Shown here piece by piece: positions 41,409 to 50,505 of a DNA stretch of 64,000 nucleotides. Made by a program: the position numbers and the translations under genes. Each line of letters opens with the position of its first letter. The stretch's first letter is position 1. The DNA is taken from positions 26,967-90,966 of the forward strand of contig NZ_VWXK01000025.1 in the NCBI RefSeq assembly GCF_011752565.1. The letters are read 5' to 3'. The notes beneath the pieces were generated by a model. It made no database searches. It was not told the DNA's origin and saw nothing but the letters and a program-made list of their open reading frames with translations. Source of the DNA: Pantoea sp. Ap-967 (GTDB taxonomy: Bacteria; Pseudomonadota; Gammaproteobacteria; Pseudomonadales; Pseudomonadaceae).

Positions 41409-41726
41409 ATGTCCTGGATCATCCTGTTCTTCGCCGGCCTGTTCGAGGTCGGCTGGGCGGTCGGCCTGAAATACACCGACGGCTTCAGCAAACCCCTGCC
41501 CACCGCCCTCACCGTGGCCGCCATGGCCATCAGCCTGGGCCTGCTGGGCCTGGCCATGAAAGAGCTGCCGCTGGGCACCGCCTATGCCATCTGGACCGGC
41601 GTGGGTGCGGTCGGCACGGTGATCGCCGGCATCATCCTGTTCGGCGAGTCCATGGCGCTGGTACGGCTGGTTAGCGTGGCGCTGATCGTCACCGGCCTGA
41701 TCGGCCTGAAAGTCAGCGCCAGCTGA
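41409..41726 (+). CDS. gdx: small multidrug resistance family guanidinium exporter (Gdx/SugE)
   Basis: 105 aa, four membrane helices. The proton/substrate Glu is in FAGLFEVGWAVGLKY (Glu13); KELPLGTAYAIWTGVGAVGTV and GLKVSAS at the end fit the SugE subgroup. Proteins of this subgroup linked to guanidine riboswitches export guanidinium in exchange for protons. The leader carries a guanidine-II riboswitch, which settles the Gdx reading against a quaternary-ammonium efflux role. Confidence 0.92.
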   Translation: MSWIILFFAGLFEVGWAVGLKYTDGFSKPLPTALTVAAMAISLGLLGLAMKELPLGTAYAIWTGVGAVGTVIAGIILFGESMALVRLVSVALIVTGLIGLKVSAS

Positions 41727-41734
41727 CCCCTGCC

Positions 41735-43612
41735 CTAGCGCAGGCTGCCGCGCAAACGGCTGACCTGCTCGCGCAACGCCTCAGGCTGCGCCGCCTCCAC
41801 TGGGATGGCGGCGCCAGCCACCACGGTTACCCGCGACCACAGGCGCTTGAAAAAGCCCTTGGCCGGGTCACGGCTGAAGAAGCTCCCCCACAAACCCTGC
41901 AACGCCAACGGAATCACCGGCACCGGGGTTTCTTCGAGGATGCGGCTCACACCGCCCTTGAACACATCGATCTCGCCGTCGCCGGTCAGCTTGCCTTCCG
42001 GGAAGATGCACACCAGCTCACCGTCCGCCAGGTAAGCGGCAATGCGGGCAAAGGCGCGTTCGTAGATGGCCGGGTCTTCGTTGCGCCCGGCAATCGGGAT
42101 GGCACCGGCTGTGCGAAACACGAAGTTGAGCACCGGCAGGTTGTAGATCTTGTAGTACATGACGAAGCGGATCGGCCGGCGGATGGCGCCGCCCAGCAGC
42201 AGCGCATCGACGAACGACACATGGTTGCACACCAGTAGCGCTGCGCCCTCGTCGGGGATGCGCTCCAGGTCGCGGTGCTCCACGCGGTACATCGAATGGC
42301 TGAGCAGCCAGATCAAGAAGCGCATGGTGAACTCGGGCACAATCTTGAAGATATAGGCATTGACCAGGATGTTGAGCAGCGACACCACCAGGAACAGTTG
42401 AGGAATGCTCAGCTTGGCCACGCTCAACAACACGATGGTGATGATGGCCGACACCACCATGAACAGCGCATTGAGGATATTGTTGGCGGCAATCACCCGG
42501 GCCCGCTCGTGCTCGGCGGTGCGCGCCTGGATCAGCGCATACAGCGGTACGATGTAGAACCCACCAAACACGCCCAGGCCAACGATCGACAGCAGCACCC
42601 ACCAGGCCTGGTGCATGCCCAGCAGCGCCAGCCAGTCATGCGGCGCGGCGGCCACCGGCACATCGCCGGAATGCCACCACCAGAGCAGGCCGAACAAGGT
42701 CAGGCCGAACGAGCCGAACGGCACCAGGCCGATTTCCACCTTGCGCCCGCTCAAGCGCTCGCACAGCAGCGAGCCCAGGGCGATGCCCACCGAGAACAGG
42801 GTCAATACCAGGGTGACCACGGTTTCGTCGCCGTGCAACCAGTCCTTGGCGTAGGTCGGGATCTGCGTCAGGTAGATGGCGCCGACGAACCAGAACCACG
42901 AGTTGCCGACGATCGACCGCGACACGGCCGGGGTCTGCCCCAGGCCCATGCGCAGGATCACCCACGACTGCTTGAAGATGTTCCAGTCCAGCGCCATGTG
43001 CGGCGACGCCGCTGCCGCACGCGGAATCCAACGGCTGGCTAGGTAGCCCAGCACCGCGGTGCCCACCACGCCACCTGCTACCACCGTGGCGTAGTTGTCG
43101 GTAGCCATCATAACGCCGGCGCCAATGGTGCCGACCAGAATGGCAAGGAAGGTGCCCATTTCCACCAGGCCGTTGCCCCCTACCAATTCCTCTTCACGCA
43201 GGGCCTGGGGCAGGATCGAATACTTCACCGGGCCAAACAGCGCCGAGTGGGTGCCCATGCCGAACAGCGCCAGCAGCATCAGCGCCAGGTGGTTGGTGGC
43301 GAAGCCGAGGGCGCCAACCGCCATGATGCCGATTTCGGCCACCTTGATCGCACGGATCAGCGCGTCCTTGGCGAACTTTTCGCCAAACTGCCCACCCAGC
43401 GCCGAAAACAGGAAGAACGGCAGGATGAACAGCAGCGCGCACAGGTTGACCCAGATCGAACGGTCGCCATCGCCCAGGCTGAGCTTGAACAGAATGGCCA
43501 GGATCAGCGACTGCTTGAACAGGTTGTCGTTGAAGGCACCCAGCAACTGGGTGATGAAGAACGGCAGGAAACGCCGCTTGCCGAGCAAGGTGAATTGCGA
43601 GGGGTGACTCAT
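41735..43612 (-). CDS. MFS transporter fused to PlsC-type acyltransferase (LplT-Aas-like)
   Basis: 625 aa from ATG 43612 (AAGGA upstream). Residues about 1-410 form a 12-helix MFS carrier starting LLGKRRFLPFFITQLLGAFN, like the lysophospholipid flippase LplT. Residues about 420-625 are a 1-acylglycerol-3-phosphate acyltransferase domain with NHVSFVDALLL (HX4D) and FPEGKLTGDGE. The usual third, AMP-ligase part of Aas fusions is absent. A role in bringing in and re-acylating lysophospholipids at the inner membrane is inferred. Convergent with gdx, eight bases apart. Confidence 0.9.
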   Translation of the reverse strand: MSHPSQFTLLGKRRFLPFFITQLLGAFNDNLFKQSLILAILFKLSLGDGDRSIWVNLCALLFILPFFLFSALGGQFGEKFAKDALIRAIKVAEIGIMAVGALGFATNHLALMLLALFGMGTHSALFGPVKYSILPQALREEELVGGNGLVEMGTFLAILVGTIGAGVMMATDNYATVVAGGVVGTAVLGYLASRWIPRAAAASPHMALDWNIFKQSWVILRMGLGQTPAVSRSIVGNSWFWFVGAIYLTQIPTYAKDWLHGDETVVTLVLTLFSVGIALGSLLCERLSGRKVEIGLVPFGSFGLTLFGLLWWWHSGDVPVAAAPHDWLALLGMHQAWWVLLSIVGLGVFGGFYIVPLYALIQARTAEHERARVIAANNILNALFMVVSAIITIVLLSVAKLSIPQLFLVVSLLNILVNAYIFKIVPEFTMRFLIWLLSHSMYRVEHRDLERIPDEGAALLVCNHVSFVDALLLGGAIRRPIRFVMYYKIYNLPVLNFVFRTAGAIPIAGRNEDPAIYERAFARIAAYLADGELVCIFPEGKLTGDGEIDVFKGGVSRILEETPVPVIPLALQGLWGSFFSRDPAKGFFKRLWSRVTVVAGAAIPVEAAQPEALREQVSRLRGSLR

Positions 43613-43868
43613 CGTCCTTGTTCCTGAGGGGCTTTTGTCATTAGAGCGACGCAGGCGCCGCCGAGCCACAAATCTGCCTGCGAAAGCCGCCCCCTGGCAA
43701 GCCGTTCGGAACTGGGTCACAACTTGATAGCACAGTGACATTAATTTTACCGCCAGGGCTGTTCAGATTTTGTTACACATGCCGATAATTCATATAGATG
43801 ACTATATCTGACAGAAGGAACAGACCTCAGGTCTCCTCCAAACGCATAAGAAAAGGAGCTCGGCAGTA

Positions 43869-45788
43869 ATGTTTACCTGGTTCGGCGACCTCAAGATCGC
43901 CCACAAACTCTTCCTCGGTTTCGGCCTGGTGCTGTGCCTCACCCTGATCCAGTCGCTGATCGGCTGGGACGGGCTGGGCAGCCTGGTGCGGCGCAGCGAG
44001 GTGGTCAGCAATGTGTCGCGCCTGAACGACGCCCTCGGCGATTTGCGCGAAGCACGCCTGCGCCATGCCATGGCCAATGGCGCAGACAACGAAACCCAGG
44101 CCCTGCAAAGCGCCCTGCAGGCGTTTCAGGCGCCCCTGGCGACCCTGCGCGGTTCGCTGGTCAAGCCCCAGAGCCTGGCCTTGGTTGGCCAGGCCGAGCA
44201 GAGCCTGCAGGCCTTTGCCAACAACCAGGCGCTGAGCTTGCAGTCGTACCAGAACATGCGTGCGGCGCAGAAGGAAATGGGCGTGCTGGCCACCCAGTCG
44301 TTCGCCAGCATCGACAACATCCGCAAGCAGGTGCGCGCCCTGCCCGATGCCGAGCAGCGCTTCGTGCGCATCGAGGCGATCAACCAGATCCGCGAAAACC
44401 TGATTCTGCTGCGCTACCACGTGCGCGGCTACACCGGTAACACCAACGCCGAAACCGAAAAGCTGATGAACACGCAGATCGCCACCACGGTGAACGACCT
44501 GCCAGGCCTGGTGGCCAGGTTCAACGGCAGCTCCGCCGACGCCTTCACCCAGTTGCAGCAGCAGGTGCGGGCCTATGCCAGCGCGGTGGAAGCCTTCCGT
44601 GGCGAAGTCAGCAAGCTGGTGGATTACCGCAGCGCCATGGCCCGGGACATCGACACCCTCAATGGCCTGATCGGCCAACTGCTCGATGCCCAGGCGGTGC
44701 TGGTGGTCAACGACAGCCAGTTCGCCAAGAACCTGCAGATTGCTACCACCCTGCTCGCCTTGTTGATCGGCAGCCTCGCCGCCGTGCTGATCGCACGCCA
44801 GGTCAGCGGCCCGCTGCAACAGGCCCTGCAGGCCATGGAACGGGTGGCTGGCGGCGACCTCGGCGAACAGCCGAGCAGCCGCCGCCGCGATGAAGTCGGC
44901 CAGTTGCAGAACGCCCTGCAAGGCATGACCGGCAACCTGCGCGAGCTGATCGCCCAGGTGCGCGACGGCATTTCGCAGATCGCCAGCGCCACCGAGGAGC
45001 TGTCGGCGATCACCGAGCAAACCAGCGCCGGGGCCAACAACCAGAAGGTGGAAACCGACCAGGTGGCCACTGCCATGCAGGAAATGGCTGCCACCGTGCA
45101 TGAAGTGGCGCGCAATGCTGGCGAAGCCTCCCAGGCGGCCAGTGCCACCGACGAAGAAGCCCGCGAAGGCGACAGCGTGGTCAACCGCGCGGTCACCCAG
45201 ATCAGCCGCCTGGCCAGCCAGGTGGATGCCACCGGCGAAGCCATGGATGCCCTGCGCAGCGAAAGCCAGCGCATCGGCAAGGTAATGGATGTGATCAAGG
45301 CGGTGGCCGAGCAAACCAACCTGCTGGCGCTCAACGCCGCCATCGAAGCCGCCCGGGCCGGCGAGGCGGGCCGTGGTTTTGCCGTGGTGGCCGATGAGGT
45401 ACGCAGCCTGGCGCAGCGCACCCAGGCCTCGACCCTGGAGATCGAGTCGGCAATTGGCAGCCTGGAAGAAGGCACCCGCTCGGTGAGCGAGCTGATGGAG
45501 CAGAGCCAGAGCCTGACCCAGAGCAGCGTGGCGCTGGTGCGTGAGGCGGGCGTGGCGCTGGAGGGGATTACCCAGCGGGTGTCGGGAATTCAGCTGATGA
45601 ACCAGCAGATTGCCGCGGCGTCGGAGCAGCAGAGCGCGGTGGCCGAGGAGATCAGCCGCAGCGTGGTGACGGTGCGGGATATTTCCGAACAGACTGCAGA
45701 GGCCAGCCAGCAGACCTCGGCGTCCAGCGTGGAACTGGCGCGGTTGGGTGGGCAGTTGCAGCAGATGATCAGCCGGTTCCGGTTCTGA
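43869..45788 (+). CDS. methyl-accepting chemotaxis protein with HBM sensor domain
   Basis: 639 aa, AAGGAG before ATG 43869. TM1 about 10-32, a long all-helical periplasmic domain (about 35-290) containing INQIRENLILLRYHVRGYTG typical of the helical bimodular (HBM) family, TM2 about 293-313, HAMP, then the signalling hairpin VAEQTNLLALNAAIEAARAG. HBM receptors such as McpS of P. putida bind TCA-cycle acids. No C-terminal CheR-binding pentapeptide. Ligand not assignable; promoter lies in 43613-43868, which includes an AT-rich TATAGATGACTATAT stretch. Confidence 0.93.
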   Translation: MFTWFGDLKIAHKLFLGFGLVLCLTLIQSLIGWDGLGSLVRRSEVVSNVSRLNDALGDLREARLRHAMANGADNETQALQSALQAFQAPLATLRGSLVKPQSLALVGQAEQSLQAFANNQALSLQSYQNMRAAQKEMGVLATQSFASIDNIRKQVRALPDAEQRFVRIEAINQIRENLILLRYHVRGYTGNTNAETEKLMNTQIATTVNDLPGLVARFNGSSADAFTQLQQQVRAYASAVEAFRGEVSKLVDYRSAMARDIDTLNGLIGQLLDAQAVLVVNDSQFAKNLQIATTLLALLIGSLAAVLIARQVSGPLQQALQAMERVAGGDLGEQPSSRRRDEVGQLQNALQGMTGNLRELIAQVRDGISQIASATEELSAITEQTSAGANNQKVETDQVATAMQEMAATVHEVARNAGEASQAASATDEEAREGDSVVNRAVTQISRLASQVDATGEAMDALRSESQRIGKVMDVIKAVAEQTNLLALNAAIEAARAGEAGRGFAVVADEVRSLAQRTQASTLEIESAIGSLEEGTRSVSELMEQSQSLTQSSVALVREAGVALEGITQRVSGIQLMNQQIAAASEQQSAVAEEISRSVVTVRDISEQTAEASQQTSASSVELARLGGQLQQMISRFRF

Positions 45789-45809
45789 TAGAAGGCAGCA
45801 GGGGCATCT

Positions 45810-45926
45810 GGTAGGAGCGAGCGCAGCTCGCGATGGGCTGCAAGGCAGCCCCGGCATCATGAGCTGCAAAGCTGAACACCCGGGGCCGCTGCGCGCCCCA
45901 ATCGCGAGCTACGCTCGCTCCTACCC
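45810..45926. repeat. REP pair, GAGCGAGCGCAGCTCGC type, inverted
   Basis: Composite second-class element like those at 9990 and 55969, between convergent genes. Confidence 0.85.
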
Positions 45927-45951
45927 GGTCAGCGTAACCCTGTAGGCCTCG

Positions 45952-46794
45952 TCATTCGAAACCGAACAAAGCCTGGGCGGTGTTCACCAGCAATGCCTGG
46001 CGCAATTCGGCCGAGCAGCCCAGCGCTTCGAACTGCTCGACCACCGAGGCAAAGCTCACCTGCGCCTCATGCTGGGTGTGCGGCCAGTCACTGCCCCACA
46101 TCAGCCGCTCGGCGCCATAGTGCGCCTCCAGCGCCCCCAGCGCCTGGCGGGCGAACGCCAGGTTCTGCGCAGGCGTACCCTCCAGCCGGTAGATGCCAGA
46201 CACCTTCACCCACACCCTGCCCTTGCCGCCCAACGTCAGCAGCTCGGCAAAGCCCGGCTGCCCCAGCCCCAGGCGCGCATCGGGCCGGCCAAAATGGTCG
46301 ACCACGATGTCCAGCCCATAGGGCTCCAGTGCCTGCACCAGCGCCGGAATGTCCGCCACATGGCGGTGCAGTTCCAGGTGCCAGCCCTGCTCGCCAATAC
46401 GCTCGAACAGCGGCCGCCACTCGGCGCCGGTGAGGTCGGGCAGCGCCTGCCCCATCAGGTTCAGGCGCACGCCGCGCACGCCCAGGCGGGCCATTTCATC
46501 CAAGGTGGCAGGCTCGACGTCGCGGTCGAGCATGACCACCCCGCGCAGCTGCCCTGGCACCGTCTGCAGGGCGCTCAACAGGTAGCGGTTGTCCGTGCCG
46601 AGGAAACTGGGCTGAACCAGCACGCCATGGCTGAAACCATGGGCCAGCAGCTGGCCCAGGTAGTCGCCCAGCGGCGCATCGTAACTGGGCGCATAACGCC
46701 GCCCGCTGGCCAGGTTCAGCCCACGGCTGAAGACGTGGGCATGGCTGTCGATGGCGGTCAGGTGTGGAGCGGAAACGTCGGGCATGGTTCTCAT
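45952..46794 (-). CDS. amidohydrolase-family (LigI-like) metal-dependent hydrolase
   Basis: 280 aa; ATG 46794 chosen, ATG 46785 also possible, neither with a strong ribosome-binding site. TIM-barrel amidohydrolase marks: IDSHAHVFSRG (metal HxH, about 17-20), LELHRHVADIP, VVDHFGRPD and MWGSDWPHTQ with the metal Asp. Closest style is 2-pyrone-4,6-dicarboxylate lactonase and related dicarboxylate lactone hydrolases. It follows an aromatic-acid type MFS gene by 15 bases and both lie downstream of a GntR gene, suggesting a small catabolic operon. Confidence 0.85.
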   Translation of the reverse strand: MRTMPDVSAPHLTAIDSHAHVFSRGLNLASGRRYAPSYDAPLGDYLGQLLAHGFSHGVLVQPSFLGTDNRYLLSALQTVPGQLRGVVMLDRDVEPATLDEMARLGVRGVRLNLMGQALPDLTGAEWRPLFERIGEQGWHLELHRHVADIPALVQALEPYGLDIVVDHFGRPDARLGLGQPGFAELLTLGGKGRVWVKVSGIYRLEGTPAQNLAFARQALGALEAHYGAERLMWGSDWPHTQHEAQVSFASVVEQFEALGCSAELRQALLVNTAQALFGFE

Positions 46795-46809
46795 ACGGAC
46801 AAGGTCAGG

Positions 46810-48084
46810 TTACTTGGCGACTGCGCCAGCCATGTGCGGCGCAGGGGTGGACTCAAGGTTGCGGCCACGGGTTTCCGGCAGGCACAGGGCGGCGACCATG
46901 GCCACGCCATAGGCGATGCCGGCGTCGATGCCGATGGCACTGCCCAGCGACATGCTTTCGCTCATGTGGCCAACCAGGAACGGGAACACCGCCGACAGCA
47001 CGCGGCCGAAGTTGTAGCAGAAGCCTACCCCGGCACCGCGCACGTCGGCCGGGTACAGTTCGTTGAAGAACGAACCCAGGCTGGCCGGAATACCGGCGGC
47101 GAAGAAGCCCAGCGGGAAGCCGAGGAACAGCATCTGGGTGTTGGTCAGCGGGAAGAACACATACGCCTGTACGGTCAGCACGCAGCACAGGGCGAACAAC
47201 AGGATGTTCTTGCGCCGGCCAATGCGGTCGATCAGCAGGCCACTGGCCACGCAGCCGCACCAGAAGGCGAAGATGATCACCGCCAGGTAGCCACCGGAGT
47301 TCAGCACCGACAGGTTGCGCTCGGTCTTGAGGAAGGTCGGCAGCCAGGTCATCACCGCGTGGTAGCCGCCGTGGGCACCCAGGCCCAGCAGGCCGCCCAG
47401 CAGGGTCACGCGCAGCAGTTCGGGGCGGAAGATACCGGCCATGGAGCTGAAGAAGCTGCCGGGGATGGCCTTGTCTTTCTGCAGGCGCTGGAAGCTGTCG
47501 GGCTCCGGCACGTTACGGCGCACCCAGATGATCAGCAGCGACGGCAGCAGGCCGACGAAGAACATCACGCGCCAGGCGTACTCGGCCGGCACCAGCGAAT
47601 AGATCAGGGTGAACAGGCCCACGGCCAGGCCCCAACCCACCGCCCAGGCGCTTTGCACGGTGCCCATGACCTTGCCGCGGTATTTCGGGTTGATGGTTTC
47701 GGCCATCAGCACCGCGCCGGCGGCCCACTCGCCACCGATGCCGAAGCCCTGCATGGCCTTGACGAACAGCAGTGGGTAGAAGCCGGTGACGAACGCGGAA
47801 AGGAAGGTGAAGAAGGAGAACCAGAGGATCATCCACTGCAGGGTGCGCACGCGCCCGTAGCGGTCCGACAGGGTACCGCCGAGCCAGCCACCGATGGCCG
47901 AGGTGACCAGGGTCAGGCCACTGATCAGGCCGGCATCGGCCTTGGTCAGGGAGAACGCGGCGATCAGTGCGGGGATGGCCAGGCCGAACATCTGCACTTC
48001 CAGCGCATCGAGCGACCAGCCCCCGAAACAGGCCCAGAACGTCTTGCGTTCCCGTGAGGTGATCTGGCGGTACCAGCTGAACAT
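46810..48084 (-). CDS. MFS transporter, aromatic acid:H+ symporter (AAHS) type
   Basis: 424 aa from ATG 48084 (AAGGA upstream). Twelve helices; the family start is FFGGWSLDALE-like (ACFGGWSLDALEVQMFGLA), then GGWLGGTLSDRYGRVRTL in loop 2-3 and GIGGEWAAGAVLMAETI in helix 4. Likely imports an organic or aromatic acid used by the downstream hydrolase. Regulator gene lies 139 bases upstream. Confidence 0.9.
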   Translation of the reverse strand: MFSWYRQITSRERKTFWACFGGWSLDALEVQMFGLAIPALIAAFSLTKADAGLISGLTLVTSAIGGWLGGTLSDRYGRVRTLQWMILWFSFFTFLSAFVTGFYPLLFVKAMQGFGIGGEWAAGAVLMAETINPKYRGKVMGTVQSAWAVGWGLAVGLFTLIYSLVPAEYAWRVMFFVGLLPSLLIIWVRRNVPEPDSFQRLQKDKAIPGSFFSSMAGIFRPELLRVTLLGGLLGLGAHGGYHAVMTWLPTFLKTERNLSVLNSGGYLAVIIFAFWCGCVASGLLIDRIGRRKNILLFALCCVLTVQAYVFFPLTNTQMLFLGFPLGFFAAGIPASLGSFFNELYPADVRGAGVGFCYNFGRVLSAVFPFLVGHMSESMSLGSAIGIDAGIAYGVAMVAALCLPETRGRNLESTPAPHMAGAVAK

Positions 48085-48223
48085 GGTTGTTATCCTTCTA
48101 GTCGTGTGTGTTACGGCCGGGCGCGCCGAAGCTCTTGGCACGCTGGCGACCGGGCAGGCGAAGCCACTGCGCCGTGGCAGAACGGCGCAGACGGGTAAAA
48201 GGGTGAAGCGGCCGGCTATGTAC

Positions 48224-48955
48224 TCAGCGAATGTCGACGCGGTAGCGGAAGTGCTGCGCGTGGCCGCGCGAGCGGCGCCATTCCAGAGGTTTGCCGGCGT
48301 AGTCGCGGGCCAGGCGCTCGATCACCACCACCGGGCTGTTGGCCGGCAGTTGCAACAGGCGCCCGTGCACCGCATCGACCGCTTCGGCGGTCAGGGTCTC
48401 TTCGGCGGAGGCGACGACCTGGCCGCACAGCTCCTCGTAGATCGGGTACAGCAACGGGCCCTTGTCGTGCAGGGCGACGTCCAGCAGCGGCTGGAAGGTC
48501 TGGCGCGGCAGCCAAATTTCCTCGGCCAGCACCGGCTGGGCGCCCAGCAGACGGGTACGCACGATACGAATCACTTCAGCCTCGGCCGCCAGGCCCAGGG
48601 CCTCGGCCACCGCTGACGGGGCAGGCACCGGCTCGATGGAGAGGATGCGGCTTTGCGGCATCACCCGTTCGCCGTTGACGGTTTCGAAACGGAAGAAGCG
48701 GAACAGCGAAGACTGGAACTGCGGGCGGCGAATGAAGGTGCCGCGGCCCTGCTGGCGTTCCAGCACGCCTTCGGCGACCAGGACGTCGACAGCCTTGCGC
48801 ACGGTGCCCACAGACATGTCGAACTCGCTGGCCAAGGCGGCTTCGGTCGGAATCGCTTCGCCCGGGCGCCAGCGGTTGTTGGCGATCTGCTCGACCAAGT
48901 GGTCGCGCAGTTGTTGGTAGCGGGGTAGTCGAGCATCACCGGAGAGTAGGTGCAT
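48224..48955 (-). CDS. GntR-family regulator, HutC/UTRA subfamily
   Basis: 243 aa. Winged HTH at about 8-75 (RPGEAIPTEAALASEFDMSVGTVRKAVDVL) and a UTRA effector domain (about 95-240; SPVVVIERLARDYAGKPLEWRRSRGHAQHFRYRVDI). Probably controls the MFS/hydrolase genes downstream on the same strand and itself. An AT-rich near-palindrome at 48972 may be its operator. Confidence 0.88.
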   Translation of the reverse strand: MHLLSGDARLPRYQQLRDHLVEQIANNRWRPGEAIPTEAALASEFDMSVGTVRKAVDVLVAEGVLERQQGRGTFIRRPQFQSSLFRFFRFETVNGERVMPQSRILSIEPVPAPSAVAEALGLAAEAEVIRIVRTRLLGAQPVLAEEIWLPRQTFQPLLDVALHDKGPLLYPIYEELCGQVVASAEETLTAEAVDAVHGRLLQLPANSPVVVIERLARDYAGKPLEWRRSRGHAQHFRYRVDIR

Positions 48956-48971
48956 GGGTCGGCTCTCGTCT

Positions 48972-48984
48972 TGTTATATAAACA
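48972..48984. promoter_or_regulatory. candidate operator/promoter of the GntR gene
   Basis: TGTTATATAAACA, arms TGTT/AACA, within an AT-rich stretch that also offers TATATA -10-like elements; 17 bases before the GntR ATG. Confidence 0.35.
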
Positions 48985-49081
48985 TATATATGAATTTTCC
49001 GAGAGTATTCCCCGTGGGTGGCGGGCTGTCAATCCTCCGCTGGTCGTTGGGGTTGCGGTGGCTGGCACCGGCTTTGCCGGT

Positions 49082-49113
49082 GTTCGCGGGGCAAGCCCGC
49101 TCCTACAGGGGCC
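49082..49113. repeat. single REP unit
   Basis: GCGGGGCAAGCCCGCTCCTAC, about 45 bases upstream of the MdtH-like gene and in its probable promoter region. Confidence 0.75.
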
Positions 49114-49157
49114 TTGCGTGGCTTATGCTTGGGTTAACCAACGACAAGGACGTGGCA

Positions 49158-50336
49158 ATGCTCGCCGTAATCAGGGGTTACCCCGCCAGTATTCGCCTAC
49201 TGTTGGCTACTACTTTTACCCTGACGGTTGCCCGCGCCCTTACCCTGCCCTACCTGGTGGTGTACCTGAGCGACAACTTTCAACTCGGCGTTGGGCAGAT
49301 CGGCCTGTTGATCGGCGGTGCCCTGATCGTCGCCTCGTTGCTGAGCCTGTATGGCGGGCACCTGGTCGATACCGTGCGCAACCACACCCTGGTCAGCGCC
49401 AGCACGCTGGTGTTCGCCCTGGCCTTCATCGTGGCCATGGCCAGCGGCGCGGCGCTGCTGTTCTTCCTGTGCCTGGTGCTGATCAACCTGGCCCTGGCAG
49501 TGGTGGACATTGCCGCCAAGGCGGGCTTCTGCGCCTTGTTGCCGGTCGAGCAGCGCGCCGAGGTGTTCGCCATCAAGTACACCCTGAGCAATGTCGGCTA
49601 CGCCGTGGGGCCGATGCTTGGCGTGGCCCTGCTGGAACTGGACGATCACCTGCCGTTCATGGCCTCCGCCTTCATCGGCCTTGGCATGTGCCTGGCCTAC
49701 TGGCGCCTGGGCGACCGAGCCTTGCACACCCGCGCTGCCGCGCAACCGGGCGCCAGCTTCGCCCAGGTGGCGCTGGGCCTGGCGCGCGACCGGCGGCTGG
49801 TGTGCTTCACCTTGGGCGGGGTACTCAGCGCCGTGGTGTTCGGCCAGTTCACCGCCTACCTGTCGCAGTACCTGGTGGTGACCAGCAGCGCCAGCGAGGC
49901 GGCGCGGCTGGTGGGCTACCTGGTGACCACCAACGCGGTGACGGTGATCGCCCTGCAGTACCTGATCGGCCGGCGCATTGGCCGGCAACAGCTGATGCCG
50001 TGGCTGCTGGCCGGGATGGCGCTGTTCATCGCCGGGTTGCTGGGGTTCGCCATGGCCGGCTCGGTATTGGCCTGGTGCCTGGCGATGCTGGTGTTCACCC
50101 TGGGGGAAATCATCGTCATCCCGGCGGAATACATGTTCATCGACCTGATCGCACCGGAGCATCTGCGCGGGGTGTATTACGGGGCGCAGAACCTGTCCAA
50201 CCTGGGCGCGGCGCTGGGGCCGGTGCTGGTGGGGTTTGCCCTGGGGCGGTGGTGGCCGGGGGTGGTCTTCTACCTGCTGGTGATGTCGGTGATACTGGCG
50301 GGGGTGTTTTATGGGTTGGGCACCCGTCGTGGGTGA
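49158..50336 (+). CDS. MFS transporter, MdtH-like
   Basis: 392 aa from ATG 49158 (AAGGA upstream); the longer open frame includes a REP unit and is not credible. Twelve helices: ALTLPYLVVYLSDNFQLGVGQIGLL in helices 1-2, GGHLVDTVRNHT in loop 2-3 and FIDLIAPEHLRGVYYGAQNL in the second half. MdtH relatives export drugs such as fluoroquinolones; physiological role unknown. Confidence 0.85.
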   Translation: MLAVIRGYPASIRLLLATTFTLTVARALTLPYLVVYLSDNFQLGVGQIGLLIGGALIVASLLSLYGGHLVDTVRNHTLVSASTLVFALAFIVAMASGAALLFFLCLVLINLALAVVDIAAKAGFCALLPVEQRAEVFAIKYTLSNVGYAVGPMLGVALLELDDHLPFMASAFIGLGMCLAYWRLGDRALHTRAAAQPGASFAQVALGLARDRRLVCFTLGGVLSAVVFGQFTAYLSQYLVVTSSASEAARLVGYLVTTNAVTVIALQYLIGRRIGRQQLMPWLLAGMALFIAGLLGFAMAGSVLAWCLAMLVFTLGEIIVIPAEYMFIDLIAPEHLRGVYYGAQNLSNLGAALGPVLVGFALGRWWPGVVFYLLVMSVILAGVFYGLGTRRG

Positions 50337-50349
50337 TGGCGCCTTGGGG

Positions 50350-50383
50350 GGCCTCTTCGCGGGGCAAGCCCGCTCCTACAGGG
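50350..50383. repeat. single REP unit
   Basis: First-class unit between the MdtH-like gene and the kinase gene. Confidence 0.75.
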
Positions 50384-50505
50384 ATTGCATAAACCGGGGG
50401 CTGCGACAACACGCCCCTGCGACCATCGTCGGCGCTGACGAACCCCTGCCTGCGTGCCAGACTGATTGATCGGGACCGCGTTATCTTTTTTGCTCCGGAG
50501 TCTTC

